Positions 47,531 to 61,335 are shown, counted from the stretch's first letter. The stretch: 64,000 nt of DNA from Lepidurus packardi (GCA_023053545.1 JAKZAN010000148.1:24706-88705); one strand, 5' to 3'. Translations and numbers: made by a program. Notes: generated by a model not told the origin, from the letters alone.

Positions 47531-50500
47531 AAGGAATTCAATCAATCCTAAAGAATTAATTCAGTCCGTAAGGAAATGATTCAGTCCGTAACGAATTAAT
47601 TCAGTCCGTAAGGAAATGATTCAGTCCGTAAGGAATTAATTCAGTCCGTAAGGATTTAATTCAGTCCGTAAGGAATTGATTCAGTCCGTAAGGAATTAAT
47701 TCAGTCCGTAAGGAATTAATTCACTCCGTAATGAATTAATTCAGTCCGTAAGGAATTAATATAGTCCGTAAGGAATTAATTAAGTCCGTAAGGAATTAAT
47801 TAAGTAATTAAAGAACTAATTCAGTCCGTAAGGAATTAATTCAGTCCGTAAGGAATTAATTCAGTCCGTAAGGAATTAATTCAGTCCGTAATGAATTAAT
47901 TCAGTCCGTAAGGAATTAATATAGTCCGTAAGGAATTAATTAAATCCGTAAGGAATTAATTAAGTCCGTAAGGAATTAATTCAGTCCGTAAGGATTTAAT
48001 TCAGTCCGTAAGGTATTAATTCAGTCCGTAACGAATTAATTCAGTCCGTAAGGAATTAGTTCAATCCGTAAGGAATAACTTCAGTCCGTAAGGAATTAAT
48101 TCAGACCGTAAAGAATTAATTAAAAACGTAAGGAATTCATTAAGTCCGTAAGGAATTAATTAAGTCCTTAAAGAATTAATTCAGTCCGTAAGGAATTAAT
48201 TCAGTCCGTAAGGAATTAATTCAGTCGGTAAGGAATTAATTCAGTCCGTAATGAATTAATTCAGTCCGTAAGGAATTAATATAGTCCGTAAGGAATTAAT
48301 TAAGTCCGTAAGGAATTAATTAAGTCCGTAAACAATTAATTCAGTCCGTAAGGATTTAATTCAGTCCGAAAGGTATTAATTCAGTCCGTAAGGAATTAAT
48401 TCAGTCCGTAAGGAATTAGTTCAATCCGTAAGGAATAACTTCAGTACGTAAGGAATTAATTCAGTCCGTAATGAATTGATTCAGTCCGTAAGAAATTAAT
48501 TCAGTCCGTAAGGAATTATTTCAGTAAGAATGGAATTCAATCAATCCTAAAGAATTAATTCAGTCCGAAAGGAAATAATTCAGTCCGTAAGGAATTAATT
48601 CAGTAAGAATGGAATTCAATCAATCCTAAAGAATTAATTCAGTCCGTAAGGAAATAATTCAGTCCGTAAGGAATTAATTCAGACCGTAAAGAATTAATTA
48701 AGTACGTAAGGAATTAATTAAGTCCGTAAGGAATTATTTAAGTCCGTAAAGAATTAATTCCGTCCGTATGAAATTAATTCAGTAAGAAAGGAATTCAATC
48801 AATCCTAAAGAATTAATTCAGTCCGTAAGGAAATGATTCAGTAAGTAAGGAATTAATTCAGTCCGTAAGAAATTAATTCAGTCCGTAAGGAATTATTTCA
48901 GTAAGAATGGAATTCAATCAATCCTAAAGAATTAATTCAGTCCGTAAGGAATTAATTCAGTCCGTAAGGAATTTTTTCAGTAAGAATGGAATTCAATCAA
49001 TCCTAAAGAATTAATTCAGTCCGTAAGGAAATAGTTCAGTCCGTAAGGAATTAATTCAGTAAGAATGGAATTCAATCAATCCTAAAGAATTAATTCAGTC
49101 CGTAAGGAATTAATTCAGTCCATAAGGAATTAATTAAGGCCGTAAGGAATTAATTCAGTCCGTAAGGAAATAATTCAGTCCGTAAGGAATTAATTCAGTC
49201 CGTAAGGAATTAATTCAGTCCGTAAGGAATTAATTCAGTCCGTAAGGAATTAATTCAGTCCGTAATGAATTAATTCAGTCCGTAAGGAATTAATATAGTC
49301 CGTAAGGAATTAATTAAGTCCGTAAGGAATTAATTCAGTCCGTAAGGATTTAATTCAGTCCGTAAGGTATTAATTCAGTCCGTAAGGAATTAATTCAGTC
49401 CGTAAGGAATTAGTTCAATCCGTAAGGAATAACTTCAGTACGTAAGGAATTAATTCAGTCCGTAATGAATTGATTCAGTCCGTAAGAAATTAATTCAGTC
49501 CGTAAGGAATTATTTCAGTAAGAATGGAATTCAATCAATCCTAAAGAATTAATTCAGTCCGTAAGGAAATAATTCAGTCCTTAAGGAATTAATTCAGTAA
49601 GAATGGAATTCAATCAATCCTAAAGAATTAATTCAGTCCGTAAGGAAATAATTCAGTCCGTAAGGAATTAATTCAGACCGTAAAGAATTAATTAAGTACG
49701 TAAGGAATTAATTAAGTCCGTAAAGAATTATTTAAGTCCGTAAAGAATTAATTCCGTCCGTATGAAATTAATTCAGGAAGAAAGGAATTCAATCAATCCT
49801 AAAGAATTAATTCAGTCCGTAAGGAAATGATTCAGTAAGTAAGGAATTAATTCAGTCCGTAAGGAATTAATTAAGTCTGTAAGGAATTATTTCAGTAAGA
49901 ATGGAATTCAATCAATCCTAAAGAATTAATTCAGTCCGTAAGGAATTAATTCAGTCCGTAAGGAATTTTTTCAGTAAGAATGGAATTCAATCAATCCTAA
50001 AGAATTAATTCAGTCCGTAAGGAAATAGTTCAGTCCGTAAGGAATTAATTCAGTAAGAATGGAATTCAATCAATCCTAAAGAATTAATTCAGTCCGTAAG
50101 GAATTAATTCAGTCTGTAAGGAATTAATTAAGTCCGTAAGGAATTAATTCAGTCCGTAAGGAAATAATTCAGTCCGTAAGGAATTAATTCAGTAAGAATG
50201 GAAATCAATCAATCCTAAAGAATTAATTCAGTCCGTAAGGAATTAATTCAGTCCGTAAGGAATTAATTAAGTCCGTAAGGAATTAATTCAGTCCGTAAGG
50301 AAATGATTCAGTCGGTAAGGAATTAATTCAGTCCGTAAGGAATTAATTCAGTCCGTAAGGAATTGATTCAGTCCGTAAGGAATTAATTCAGTCCGTAATG
50401 AATTAATTCAGTCCGTAATGAATTAATATAGTCCGTAAGGAATTAATTAAGTCCGTAAGGAATTAATTCAGTCCGTAAGGAATTGATTCAGTCCGTAAGG

Positions 50501-53500
50501 AATTAATTCAGTCCGTAAGGAATTATTTCAGTAAGAATGGAATTCAATCAATCCTAAAGATTTAATTCAGTCCGTAAGGAAATAGTTCAGTCCGTAAGGA
50601 ATTAATTCAGTAAGAATGGAATTCAATCAATCCTAAAGAATTAATTCAGTCCGTAAGGAAATAATTCAGTCCGTAAGGAATTAATTCAGTCCGTAAGGAA
50701 TTAATTCAGTCCGTAAGGAATTATTTCAGTCCGTAAGAAATTAATTAAATCCGTACGGAATTAATTCAGACCGTAAAGAATTAATTAAGTACGTAAGGAA
50801 TTAACTAAGTCCGTAAGGAATTAATTAAATCCGTACGGAATTAATTCAGTCCGTAAGGAATTAGTTCAATCCGTAAGGAATAACTTCAGTACGTAAGGAA
50901 TTAATTCAGTCCGTAATGAATTGATTCAGTCCGTAAGAAATTAATTCAGTCCGTAAGGAATTATTTCAGTAAGAATGGAATTCAATCAATCCTAAAGAAT
51001 TAATTCAGTCCGTAAGGAAATAATTCAGTCCTTAAGGAATTAATTCAGTAAGAATGGAATTAATATAGTCCGTAAGGAATTAATTCAGTCCGTAAGGAAT
51101 TAATTCAGTCCGTAAGGAATTAATTCAGTAAGAATGGAATTAATATAGTCCGTAAGGAATCAATTCAGTCCGTAAGGAATTAATTCAGTCCGTGTTCAGT
51201 CCGTAAGGAATTAATTCAGTCCGTAAGGAATTATTTCAGTCCGTAATTAATTCATTCATTCCTTACGGAATTAGTTAAGTCCATAATGAATTAATTCAGT
51301 CCGTAAGGAAGTAATTCAGACCGTAAAGAATTAATTCCGTCCGTAAGGAATTAATTCAGTCCGTAAGGAATTAATTCAGTCCGTAAGGAATTAATTCAGT
51401 CCGTAAGGAATTAATTCAGTAAGAATGGAATTCAATCAATCCTAAAGAATTAATTCAGTCCGTAAGGAATTAATTCAGTCCGTAAGGAATTAATTAAGTC
51501 CGTAAGGAATTAATTAAGTCCGTAAGGAATTAATTCAGTCCGTAAGGAATTAATTCAGTCCGTAATGAATTAATTCAGTCCATAATGAATTAATTCAGTC
51601 CGTAAGTAATTAATTTAGTCCGTAAGGAATTAATTAAGTCCGTAAGGAATTAATTCAGTCCGTAAGGATTTAATTCAGTCCGTAAGGTATTATTTCAGTC
51701 CGTAAGGAATTAATTCAGTCCGTAAGGAATTAATACAATCCGTAAGGAATAACTTCAGTACGTAAGGAATTAATTCAGTCCGTAAGGAATTGATTCAGTC
51801 CGTAAGGAAATAATTCAGTAAGAATGGAATTCAATCAATCCTAAAGAATTAATTCAGTCCGTAAGGAATTAATTAAGTCCGTAATTAATTAATTAAGTCC
51901 GTAAGGAATTAATTCAGTCCGTAAGGAATTAATTCAGTCCGTAAGGAATTAATTCAGTCAGTAAGGAATTATTTCAGTCAGTAAGGAATTATTTCAGTCC
52001 GTAAGGAATTAATTCAGTCCGTAATTAATTCATTCATTCCGTAAGGAATTAATTAAGTCCGTAAGGAATTAAATCAGTCCGTAAGGAATTAATTCAGTCC
52101 GTAAGGAATTAATTCAGTCAGAAAGGAATTAATTAAGGAATTAATTCAGTCCGTAAGGAATTAATTCAGTCCTTAAGGAATTCATTAAGTCCGTAAGGAA
52201 TTAATTAAGTCCGTAAAGAATTAATTCCGTCCGTAAGGAATTAATTCAGTCCGTAAGGAATTAATTCATTCCGTAAGGAATTAATTCAGTCCGTAAGGAA
52301 TTAATATAGTCCGTAAGGAATTAATTAAGTCCGTAAGGAATTAATTAAGTCCGTAAGGAATTAATTCAGTCTGTAAGGATTTAATTCAGTCCGTAAGGTA
52401 TTAATTCAGTCCGTAAGGAATTAATTCAGTCCGTAAGGAATTAGTTCAATCCGTAAGGAATAACTTCAGTACGTAAGGAATTAATTCAGTCCGTAAGGAA
52501 TTGATTCAGTCCGTAAGAAATTAATTCAGTCCGTAAGGAATTATTTCAGTAAGAATGGAATTCAATCAATACTAAAGAATTAATTCAGTCCGTAAGGAAA
52601 TAATTCAGTCCGTAAGGAATTAATTCAGTAAGAATGGAATTCAATCAATCCTAAATAATTAATTCAGTCCGTAAGGAAATAATTCAGTCCGTAAGGAATT
52701 AATTCAGACCGTAAAGAATTAATTAAGTACGTAAGGAATTAATTAAGTCCGTAAGGAATTATTTAAGTCCGTAAAGAATTAATTCCGTCCGTATGAAATT
52801 AATTCAGTAAGAAAGGAATTCAATCAATCCTAAAGAATTAATTCAGTCCGTAAGGAAATGATTCAGTCCGTAAGGAATTAATTCAGTACGTAAGGATTTA
52901 ATTCAGTCCGTAAGGAATTGATTCAGTCCGTAAGGAATTAATTCAGTCCGTAAGGAATTAATTCACTCCGTAATGAATTAATTCAGTCCGTAAGGAATTA
53001 ATATAGTCCGTAAGGAATTAATTAAGTCCGTAAGGAATTAATTCAGTCCGTAAGGAAATAATTCAGTCCGTAAGGAATTAATTCAGTCCGTAAGGAATTA
53101 GTTCAGTCCGTAAGGAATTATTTCAGTCCGTAAGAAATTAATTAAATCCGTACGGAATTAATTCAGACCGTAAATAATTAATTAAGTACGTAAGGAATTA
53201 ATTAAGTCCGTAAGGAATTAATTAAGTCCGTATGAAATTAATTCAGTCCGTAAGGAATTAATTAAGGAATTAATTCAGTCCGTAAGGAATTAATTCAGTC
53301 CGTAAGGAAATAATTCAGTCCGTAAGGAATTAATTCAGTCCGTAAGGAATTAATTCAGTCCGTAAGGAATTATTTCAGTCCGTAATTAATTAATTCATTC
53401 CTTACGGAATTAATTAAATCCATAAGGAATTAATTCAGTACGTAAGGAATTAATTCAGTCCGTAAGGAATTGATTCAGTCCGTAAGGAAATAATTCAGTA

Positions 53501-56500
53501 AGAATGGAATTCAATCAATCCTAAAGAATTAATTCAGTCCGTAAGGAATTAATTAAGTCCGTAATTAATTAATTAAGTCCGTAAGGAATTAATTCAGTCC
53601 GTAAGGAATTAATTCAGTCCGTAAGGAATTAATTCAGTCAGTAAGGAATTATTTCAGTCAGTAAGGAATTATTTCAGTCCGTAAGGAATTAATTCAGTCC
53701 GTAATTAATTAATTCATTCCGTAAGGAATTAATTAAGTCCGTAAGGAATTAAATCAGTCCGTAAGGAATTAATTCAGTCCGTAAGGAATTAATTCAGTCA
53801 GAAAGGAATTAATTAAGGAATTAATTCAGTCCGTAAGGAATTAATTCAGTCCGTAAGGAATTAATATAGTCCGTAAGGAATTAATTAAGTCCGTAAGGAA
53901 TTAATTAAGTCCGTAAACAATTAATTCAGTCCGTAAGGATTTAATTCAGTCCGAAAGGTATTAATTCAGTCCGTAAGGAATTAATTCAGTCCGTAAGGAA
54001 TTAGTTCAATCCGTAAGGAATAACTTCAGTACGTAAGGAATTAATTCAGTCCGTAATGAATTGATTCAGTCCGTAAGAAATTAATTCAGTCCGTAAGGAA
54101 TTATTTCAGTAAGAATGGAATTCAATCAATCCTAAAGAATTAATTCAGTCCGTAAGGAAATAATTCAGTCCGTAAGGAATTAATTCAGTAAGAATGGAAT
54201 TCAATCAATCCTAAAGAATTAATTCAGTCCGTAAGGAAATAATTCAGTCCGTAAGGAATTAATTCAGACCGTAAAGAATTAATTAAGTACGTAAGGAATT
54301 AATTAAGTCCGTAAGGAATTATTTAAGTCCGTAAAGAATTAATTCCGTCCGTATGAAATTAATTCAGTAAGAAAGGAATTCAATCAATCCTAAAGAATTA
54401 ATTCAGTCCGTAAGGAAATGATTCAGTAAGTAAGGAATTAATTCAGTCCGTAAGAAATTAATTCAGTCCGTAAGGAATTAATTCAGTCCGTAAGGAAATG
54501 ATTCAGTAAGTAAGGAATTAATTCAGTCCGTAAGAAATTAATTCAGTCCGTAAGGAATTATTTCAGTAAGAATGGAATTCAATCAATCCTAAAGAATTAA
54601 TTCAGTCCGTAAGGAATTAATTCAGTCCGTAAGGAATTTTTTCAGTAAGAATGGAATTCAATCAATCCTAAAGAATTAATTCAGTCCGTAAGGAAATAGT
54701 TCAGTCCGTAAGGAATTAATTCAGTAAGAATGGAATTCAATCAATCCTAAAGAATTAATTCAGTCCGTAAGGAATTAATTCAGTCCATAAGGAATTAATT
54801 AAGGCCGTAAGGAATTAATTCAGTCCGTAAGGAAATAATTCAGTCCGTAAGGAATTAATTCAGTCCGTAAGGAATTAATTCAGTCCGTAAGGAATTAATT
54901 CAGTCCGTAAGGAATTAATTCAGTCCGTAATGAATTAATTCAGTCCGTAAGGAATTAATATAGTCCGTAAGGAATTAATTAAGTCCGTAAGGAATTAATT
55001 CAGTCCGTAAGGATTTAATTCAGTCCGTAAGGTATTAATTCAGTCCGTAAGGAATTAATTCAGTCCGTAAGGAATTAGTTCAATCCGTAAGGAATAACTT
55101 CAGTACGTAAGGAATTAATTCAGTCCGTAATGAATTGATTCAGTCCGTAAGAAATTAATTCAGTCCGTAAGGAATTATTTCAGTAAGAATGGAATTCAAT
55201 CAATCCTAAAGAATTAATTCAGTCCGTAAGGAAATAATTCAGTCCTTAAGGAATTAATTCAGTAAGAATGGAATTCAATCAATCCTAAAGAATTAATTCA
55301 GTCCGTAAGGAAATAATTCAGTCCGTAAGGAATTAATTCAGACCGTAAAGAATTAATTAAGTACGTAAGGAATTAATTAAGTCCGTAAAGAATTATTTAA
55401 GTCCGTAAAGAATTAATTCCGTCCGTATGAAATTAATTCAGGAAGAAAGGAATTCAATCAATCCTAAAGAATTAATTCAGTCCGTAAGGAAATGATTCAG
55501 TAAGTAAGGAATTAATTCAGTCCGTAAGGAATTAATTAAGTCCGTAAGGAATTTTTTCAGTAAGAATGGAATTCAATCAATCCTAAAGAATTAATTCAGT
55601 CCGTAAGGAAATAGTTCAGTCCGTAAGGAATTAATTAAGTCCGTAAGGAATTAATTCAGTCCGTAAGGAAATAATTCAGTCCGTAAGGAATTAATTCAGT
55701 AAGAATGGAAATCAATCAATCCTAAAGAATTAATTCAGTCCGTAAGGAATTAATTCAGTCCGTAAGGAATTAATTAAGTCCGTAAGGAATTAATTCAGTC
55801 CGTAAGGAAATGATTCAGTCGGTAAGGAATTAATTCAGTCCGTAAGGAATTAGTTCAGTCCGTAAGGAATTGATTCAGTCCGTAAGGAATTAATTCAGTC
55901 CGTAATGAATTAATTCAGTCCGTAAGGAATTAATATAGTCCGTAAGGAATTAATTAAGTCCGTAAGGAATTAATTCAGTCCGTAAGGAATTGATTCAGTC
56001 CGTAAGGAATTAATTCAGTCCGTAAGGATTTATTTCAGTAAGAATGGAATTCAATCAATCCTAAAGATTTAATTCAGTCCGTAAGGAAATAGTTCAGTCC
56101 GTAAGGAATTAATTCAGTAAGAATGGAATTCAATCAATCCTAAAGAATTAATTCAGTCCGTAAGGAAATAATTCAGTCCGTAAGGAATTAATTCAGTCCG
56201 TAAGGAATTAATTCAGTCCGTAAGGAATTATTTCAGTCCGTAAGAAATTAATTAAATCCGTACGGAATTAATTCAGACCGTAAAGAATTAATTAAGTACG
56301 TAAGGAATTAACTAAGTCCGTAAGGAATTAATTAAATCCGTACGGAATTAATTCAGTCCGTAAGGAATTAGTTCAATCCGTAAGGAATAACTTCAGTACG
56401 TAAGGAATTAATTCAGTCCGTAATGAATTGATTCAGTCCGTAAGAAATTAATTCAGTCCGTAAGGAATTATTTCAGTAAGAATGGAATTCAATCAATCCT

Positions 56501-59500
56501 AAAGAATTAATTCAGTCCGTAAGGAAATAATTCAGTCCTTAAGGAATTAATTCAGTAAGAATGGAATTAATATAGTCCGTAAGGAATTAATTCAGTCCGT
56601 AAGGAATTAATTCAGTCCGTAAGGAATTATTTCAGTCCGTAATTAATTCATTCATTCCTTACGGAATTAGTTAAGTCCATAATGAATTAATTCAGTCCTT
56701 AAGGAAGTAATTCAGACCGTAAAGAATTAATTCCGTCCGTAAGGAATTAATTCAGTCCGTAAGGAATTAATTCAGTCCGTAAGGAATTAATTCAGTCCGT
56801 AAGGAATTAATTCAGTAAGAATGGAATTAATATAGTCCGTAAGGAATTAATTCAGTCCGTAAGGAATTAATTCAGTCCGTGTTCAGTCCGTAAGGAATTA
56901 ATTCAGTCCGTAAGGAATTATTTCAGTCCGTAATTAATTCATTCATTCCTTACGGAATTAGTTAAGTCCATAATGAATTAATTCAGTCCGTAAGGAAGTA
57001 ATTCAGACCGTAAAGAATTAATTCCGTCCGTAAGGAATTAATTCAGTTCGTAAGGAATTAATTCAGTCCGTAAGGAATTAATTCAGTCCGTAAGGAATTA
57101 ATTCAGTAAGAATGTAATTCAATCAATCCTAAAGAATTAATTCAGTCCGTAAGGAATTAATTCAGTCCGTAAGGAATTAATTAAGTCCGTAAGGAATTAA
57201 TTAAGTCCGTAAGGAATTAATTCAGTCCGTAAGGAATTAATTCAGTCCGTAATGAATTAATTCAGTCCATAATGAATTAATTCAGTCCGTAAGTAATTAA
57301 TTTAGTCCGTAAGGAATTAATTAAGTACGTATGGAATTAATTAAGTCCGTAAGGAATTAATTAAGTCCGTAAGGAATTAATTCAGTCCGTAAGGATTTAA
57401 TTCAGTCCGTAAGGTATTATTTCAGTCCGTAAGGAATTAATTCAGTCCGTAAGGAATTAATACAATCCGTAAGGAATAACTTCAGTACGTAAGGAATTAA
57501 TTCAGTCCGTAAGGAATTGATTCAGTCCGTAAGGAAATAATTCAGTAAGAATGGAATTCAATCAATCCTAAAGAATTAATTCAGTCCGTAAGGAATTAAT
57601 TAAGTCCGTAATTAATTAATTAAGTCCGTAAGGAATTAATTCAGTCCGTAAGGAATTAATTCAGTCCGTAAGGAATTAATTCAGTCAGTAAGGAATTATT
57701 TCAGTCAGTAAGGAATTATTTCAGTCCGTAAGGAATTAATTCAGTCCGTAATTAATTCATTCATTCCGTAAGGAATTAATTAAGTCCGTAAGGAATTAAA
57801 TCAGTCCGTAAGGAATTAATTCAGTCCGTAAGGAATTAATTCAGTCCGTAAGGAATTAATTCAGTCAGAAAGGAATTAATTAAGGAATTAATTCAGTCCG
57901 TAAGGAATTAATTCAGTCCTTAAGGAATTAATTCAGTCCGTAAGGAATTAATTAAGTACGTAAGGAATTCATTAAGTCCGTAAGGAATTAATTAAGTCCG
58001 TAAAGAATTAATTCCGTCCGTAAGGAATTAATTCAGTCCGTAAGGAATTAATTCATTCCGTAAGGAATTAATTCAGTCCGTAATGAATTAATTCAGTCCG
58101 TAAGGAATTAATATAGTCCGTAAGGAATTAATTAAGTCCGTAAGGAATTAATTAAGTCCGTAAGGAATTAATTCAGTCCGTAAGGATTTAATTCAGTCCG
58201 TAAGGTATTAATTCAGTCCGTAAGGAATTAATTCAGTCCGTAAGGAATTAGTTCAATCCGTAAGGAATAACTTCAGTACGTAAGGAATTAATTCAGTCCG
58301 TAAGGAATTGATTCAGTCCGTAAGAAATTAATTCAGTCCGTAAGGAATTATTTCAGTAAGAATGGAATTCAATCAATACTAAAGAATTAATTCAGTCCGT
58401 AAGGAAATAATTCAGTCCGTAAGGAATTAATTCAGACCGTAAAGAATTAATTAAGTACGTAAGGAATTAATTAAGTCCGTAAGGAATTATTTAAGTCCGT
58501 AAAGAATTAATTCCGTCCGTATGAAATTAATTCAGTAAGAAAGGAATTCAATCAATCCTAAAGAATTAATTCAGTCCGTAAGGAAATGATTCAGTCCGTA
58601 AGGAATTAATTCAGTCCGTAAGGATTTAATTCAGTCCGTAAGGAATTGATTCAGTCCGTAAGGAATTAATTCAGTCCGTAAGGAATTAATTCACTCCGTA
58701 ATGAATTAATTCAGTCCGTAAGGAATTAATACAGTCCGTAAGGAATTAATTAAGTCCGTAAGGAATTAATTCAGTCCGTAAGGAAATAATTCAGTCCGTA
58801 AGGAATTAATTCAGTCCGTAAGGAATTAGTTCAGTCAATAAGGAATTATTTCAGTCCGTAAGAAATTAATTAAATCCGTACGGAATTAATTCAGACCGTA
58901 AAGAATTAATTAAGTACGTAAGGAATTAATTAAGTCCGTAAGGAATTAATTAAGTCCGTATGAAATTAATTCAGTCCGTAAGGAATTAATTAAGGAATTA
59001 ATTCAGTCCGTAAGGAATTAATTCAGTCCGTAAGGAAATAATTCAGTCCGTAAGGAATTAATTCAGTCCGTAAGGAATTAATTCAGTCCGTAAGGAATTA
59101 TTTCAGTCCGAAATTAATTAATTCATTCCTTACGGAATTAATTAAATCCATAAGGAATTAATTCAGTCTGTAATGATTTAATTCAGTCTGTAATGATTTA
59201 ATTAAGTCCGTCATGAATTAATTCAGTCCGTAAGGAATTAATTCAGTCCGTAAGGAATTAATTCAGTCCGTAAGGAATTAATTCAGTCCGTAAGGAATTA
59301 AATCAGTCCGTAACGAATTAATTCTGTCCGTAAGGATTTAATTCAGTCCGTAAGGTATTAATTCAGTCCGTAAGGAATTAATTCATTCCGTAAGGAATTA
59401 ATTCAGTCCGTAAGGAATAAGTTCAGTACGTATGAAATTAATTCAGTAAGAAAGGAATTCAATCAATCCTAAAGAATTAATTCAGTCCGTAACGAATTAA

Positions 59501-59988
59501 TTCAGTCCGTAAGGAAATGATTCAGTCCGTAAGGAATTAATTCAGTCCGAAAGGATTTAATTCAGTCCGTAAGGAATTGATTCAGTCCGTAAGGAATTAA
59601 TTCAGTCCGTAAGGAATTAATTCACTCCGTAATGAATTAATTCAGTCCGTAAGGAATTAATATAGTCCGTAAGGAATTAATTAAGTCCGTAAGGAATTAA
59701 TTCAGTCCGTAAGGAAATAATTCAGTCCGTAAGGAATTACTTAGTCCGTAAGGAATTAGTTCAGTCCTTAAGGAATTATTTCAGTCCGTAAGAAATTAAT
59801 TAAATCCGTACGGAATTAATTCAGACCGTAAAGAATTAATTAAGTACGTAAGGAATTAATTAAGTCCGTAAGGAATTAATTAAGTCCGTATGAAATTAAT
59901 TCAGTCCGTAAGGAATTAATTAAGGAATTAATTCAGTCCGTAAGGAATTAATTCAGTCCGTAAGGAAATAATTCAGTCCGTAAGGAAT

Positions 59989-60421
59989 TGTAAGAATGTG
60001 CTTTTATTCTCCCGCTTGTTTTTGAGTCCCCCTCCACCTGTATTCTCCCGTAAACACTAGATGTCGCCCTCCACATGCATGAAGCCATGCATGTGTCTGA
60101 TTAATCCATTATTGCCCAATACTGTGAACCCCCTTATTATGTACGAACCGCCCACACCAATGAAGTAACAGCTCAGCATACTAGTTAATTGTTTTCCTGG
60201 TGACTTTCATCTTATCAATCAGGGCAGTCGGAATTTGCTTTTAGTAGTAGTCGGTGCTCGCTTTTAGCAGAGGGTATTAGAGTGTGTATGTACAAAATAC
60301 ATCCGTGAACCAGAGTCTAAGTCCTTTTTCGGACTCTAACTTTACTCCGTGAGTCCTGATAACCACAGCCTCTCCTTCCGCCACAAAGAACCTACTATAA
60401 TTTGTAAGACACTTTCTTACA
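59989..60421 (+). repeat. 5' LTR of element 2
   Basis: 433 bp from TGTAAGAA to TTCTTACA, a perfect 8-bp terminal inverted repeat, followed 2 bp later by a primer site. No second LTR lies in the window, so the boundaries rest on TG...CA ends and the primer site. Inside are a palindrome at 60073-60094 and a small AGTCC/GGACT hairpin at 60320-60335. No clear TATA box or AATAAA is seen, although CTATAAT occurs near 60394. Confidence 0.85.
60073..60094. repeat. Perfect palindrome in the LTR of element 2
   Basis: ACATGCATG, AAGC, then CATGCATGT: 9-bp perfect arms around a 4-nt loop. It could be a dimeric factor site or an RNA hairpin; the function is unknown. Confidence 0.8.
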
Positions 60422-60423
60422 AC

Positions 60424-60441
60424 TGGCGCAGTCGGTAGGAT
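60424..60441 (+). promoter_or_regulatory. Primer binding site of element 2, tRNA-Ser type
   Basis: TGGCGCAGTCGGTAGGAT, 2 bp after the LTR. Its complement is the 3' end of an animal tRNA-Ser, whose 5' acceptor strand would be GCAGTCG. The same primer class is known for gypsy-type elements such as 17.6 and 297. The match is from recall of the tRNA, not a search. Confidence 0.85.
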
Positions 60442-60572
60442 TGGCTTTTAGGCTCGTGATTATTCCCTGTTATTCTATTTAACCTTTCGAATATTAAAAC
60501 ATTTAAGTGAAGCAGTGATATTGTGGTTTCAGACGTCGAGTTCCTTTAAGGTCATTCTTGTATATCAGTATC
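60442..60572 (+). other. Untranslated leader of element 2
   Basis: 131 bp between primer site and the first Gag ATG. It would carry the packaging signal; no specific structure was recognised. Confidence 0.6.
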
Positions 60573-60938
60573 ATGGACGCCCGCGGCAACCCATTGCCTA
60601 CAGGTAACCCAAGTACTTCTACTGCCCTTCTCAAACCTCTTGTCCGACGAACCCTTGGCGATCAAGATTTGCGATTCGACGAGATTGTCACCCTTGCCCG
60701 TACCGAAGAGAAAAATTTTATTCCCCTCCCAACCTTCCCCACCGAATTTATGGACACCGCCAACCGCTACCTTCAGCAGATTAGAGACATGGCGGCCGAA
60801 CAAAAAACTCTCCTGCAGGAGACAAAATCTAGGATCGCTGGTGTTTTTTCCGAGTTCGAGGAGCCTTATTCCCATCATCCTGTAGATTCCTTCGATTCCC
60901 AACCACCCGGCCCCTCCCTCTTACCGACCAAGTGGTAA
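60573..60938 (+). pseudogene. gag: Gag, N-terminal part (element 2)
   Basis: Starts at the first ATG after the leader (MDARGNPLPTGNPST) and stays open for 121 codons to TAA at 60936-60938. It contains FDEIVTLARTEEKNF and a helical stretch MDTANRYLQQIRDMAAEQK. The natural continuation (Pro-, Gln-, Asn-rich and basic) is in frame 1 from 60886, so an indel lies between 60886 and 60938. No conventional capsid domain is visible in the roughly 255 codons up to the Gag stop, against 400 or more in many Gag proteins. Either it was deleted or this is a divergent small Gag. It is identified as Gag by position and by the zinc knuckle downstream. Confidence 0.72.
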
Positions 60939-61335
60939 TGGACAAGGAAGAAGCGTTAACCCGCGTCCCCTGTCACCATCCCACCTTCCTGCCCAAGAAG
61001 GACGGAATCAAGGTCCTTTCCGCCCCACTTTCCGCCCAGCCTATCACCCTCTCCAATCCCGAGGCTTTAACCAACACCCACAACAACCATTCCACCACCC
61101 GCAAGGTTCCCAGGGTAATCCTCAGCCTCCCCGTAACCCGGTTGACACGCGCAATGACAATACTCCTGTTTGCAATTATTGTCATAACCAAGGACACATT
61201 GTAAAGACTTGTCCATTCCTCCAAGATGTTTTAGCCGCCAAATGGGGAACTAGACCTCCGTTTCCCCTTCCCTCCTTGGAGCAGCAGAGAGAAGTCGAGA
61301 AAGTCCTTTTCGGTAACAACCCCCCAAAAAACTAA
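60886..61335 (+). pseudogene. gag: Gag nucleocapsid with CCHC zinc knuckle (element 2)
   Basis: Frame 1, opening after a TAG at 60883. It is rich in Pro, Gln, Asn and Arg (HHPQGSQGNPQPPRNP), then has CNYCHNQGHIVKTC at 61171-61212, a complete CX2CX4HX4C knuckle for RNA binding. It ends at TAA 61333-61335, immediately after a canonical slippery heptamer. It is the tail of the Gag begun at 60573, separated by a frame break. An alternative frame at 60932-61204 is a shadow. Confidence 0.82.

Larger units (their letters stand above)
16701..59988. repeat. 20-bp satellite, dialect C
   Basis: The largest block. Frequent composite variant: a monomer ending CAGTAAGAAT, then GGAATTCAATCAATCCTAAA, then a normal monomer, all on the 20-bp period. 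Other diagnostic variants are GGAATTAATATAGTCCG and the inverted-monomer string ATTCCTTACGGAATTAATT. TAA stops recur in every frame and no coding frame, RNA gene or other insertion is visible over 43 kb. It ends at the LTR of element 2. Confidence 0.95.

Noticed and set aside
7395..59988. Hidden coding genes in the long gap
   Set aside because: The 20-bp period with TAA twice per monomer closes all frames within about 60 bp; the reverse strand is similar. No non-satellite stretch was seen.
7395..59988. Centromere identity
   Set aside because: Long higher-order satellite is compatible with a centromere, but sequence alone cannot show it.
59989..60421. Hammerhead or other self-cleaving ribozyme in the LTR or satellite
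   Set aside because: CTGAT strings occur, but the conserved CTGATGA and GAAA core set was not found.
60932..61204. Plus-strand 90-codon frame
   Set aside because: It overlaps the nucleocapsid in another frame, while the CCHC knuckle is in frame 1; its residues look like a shadow.
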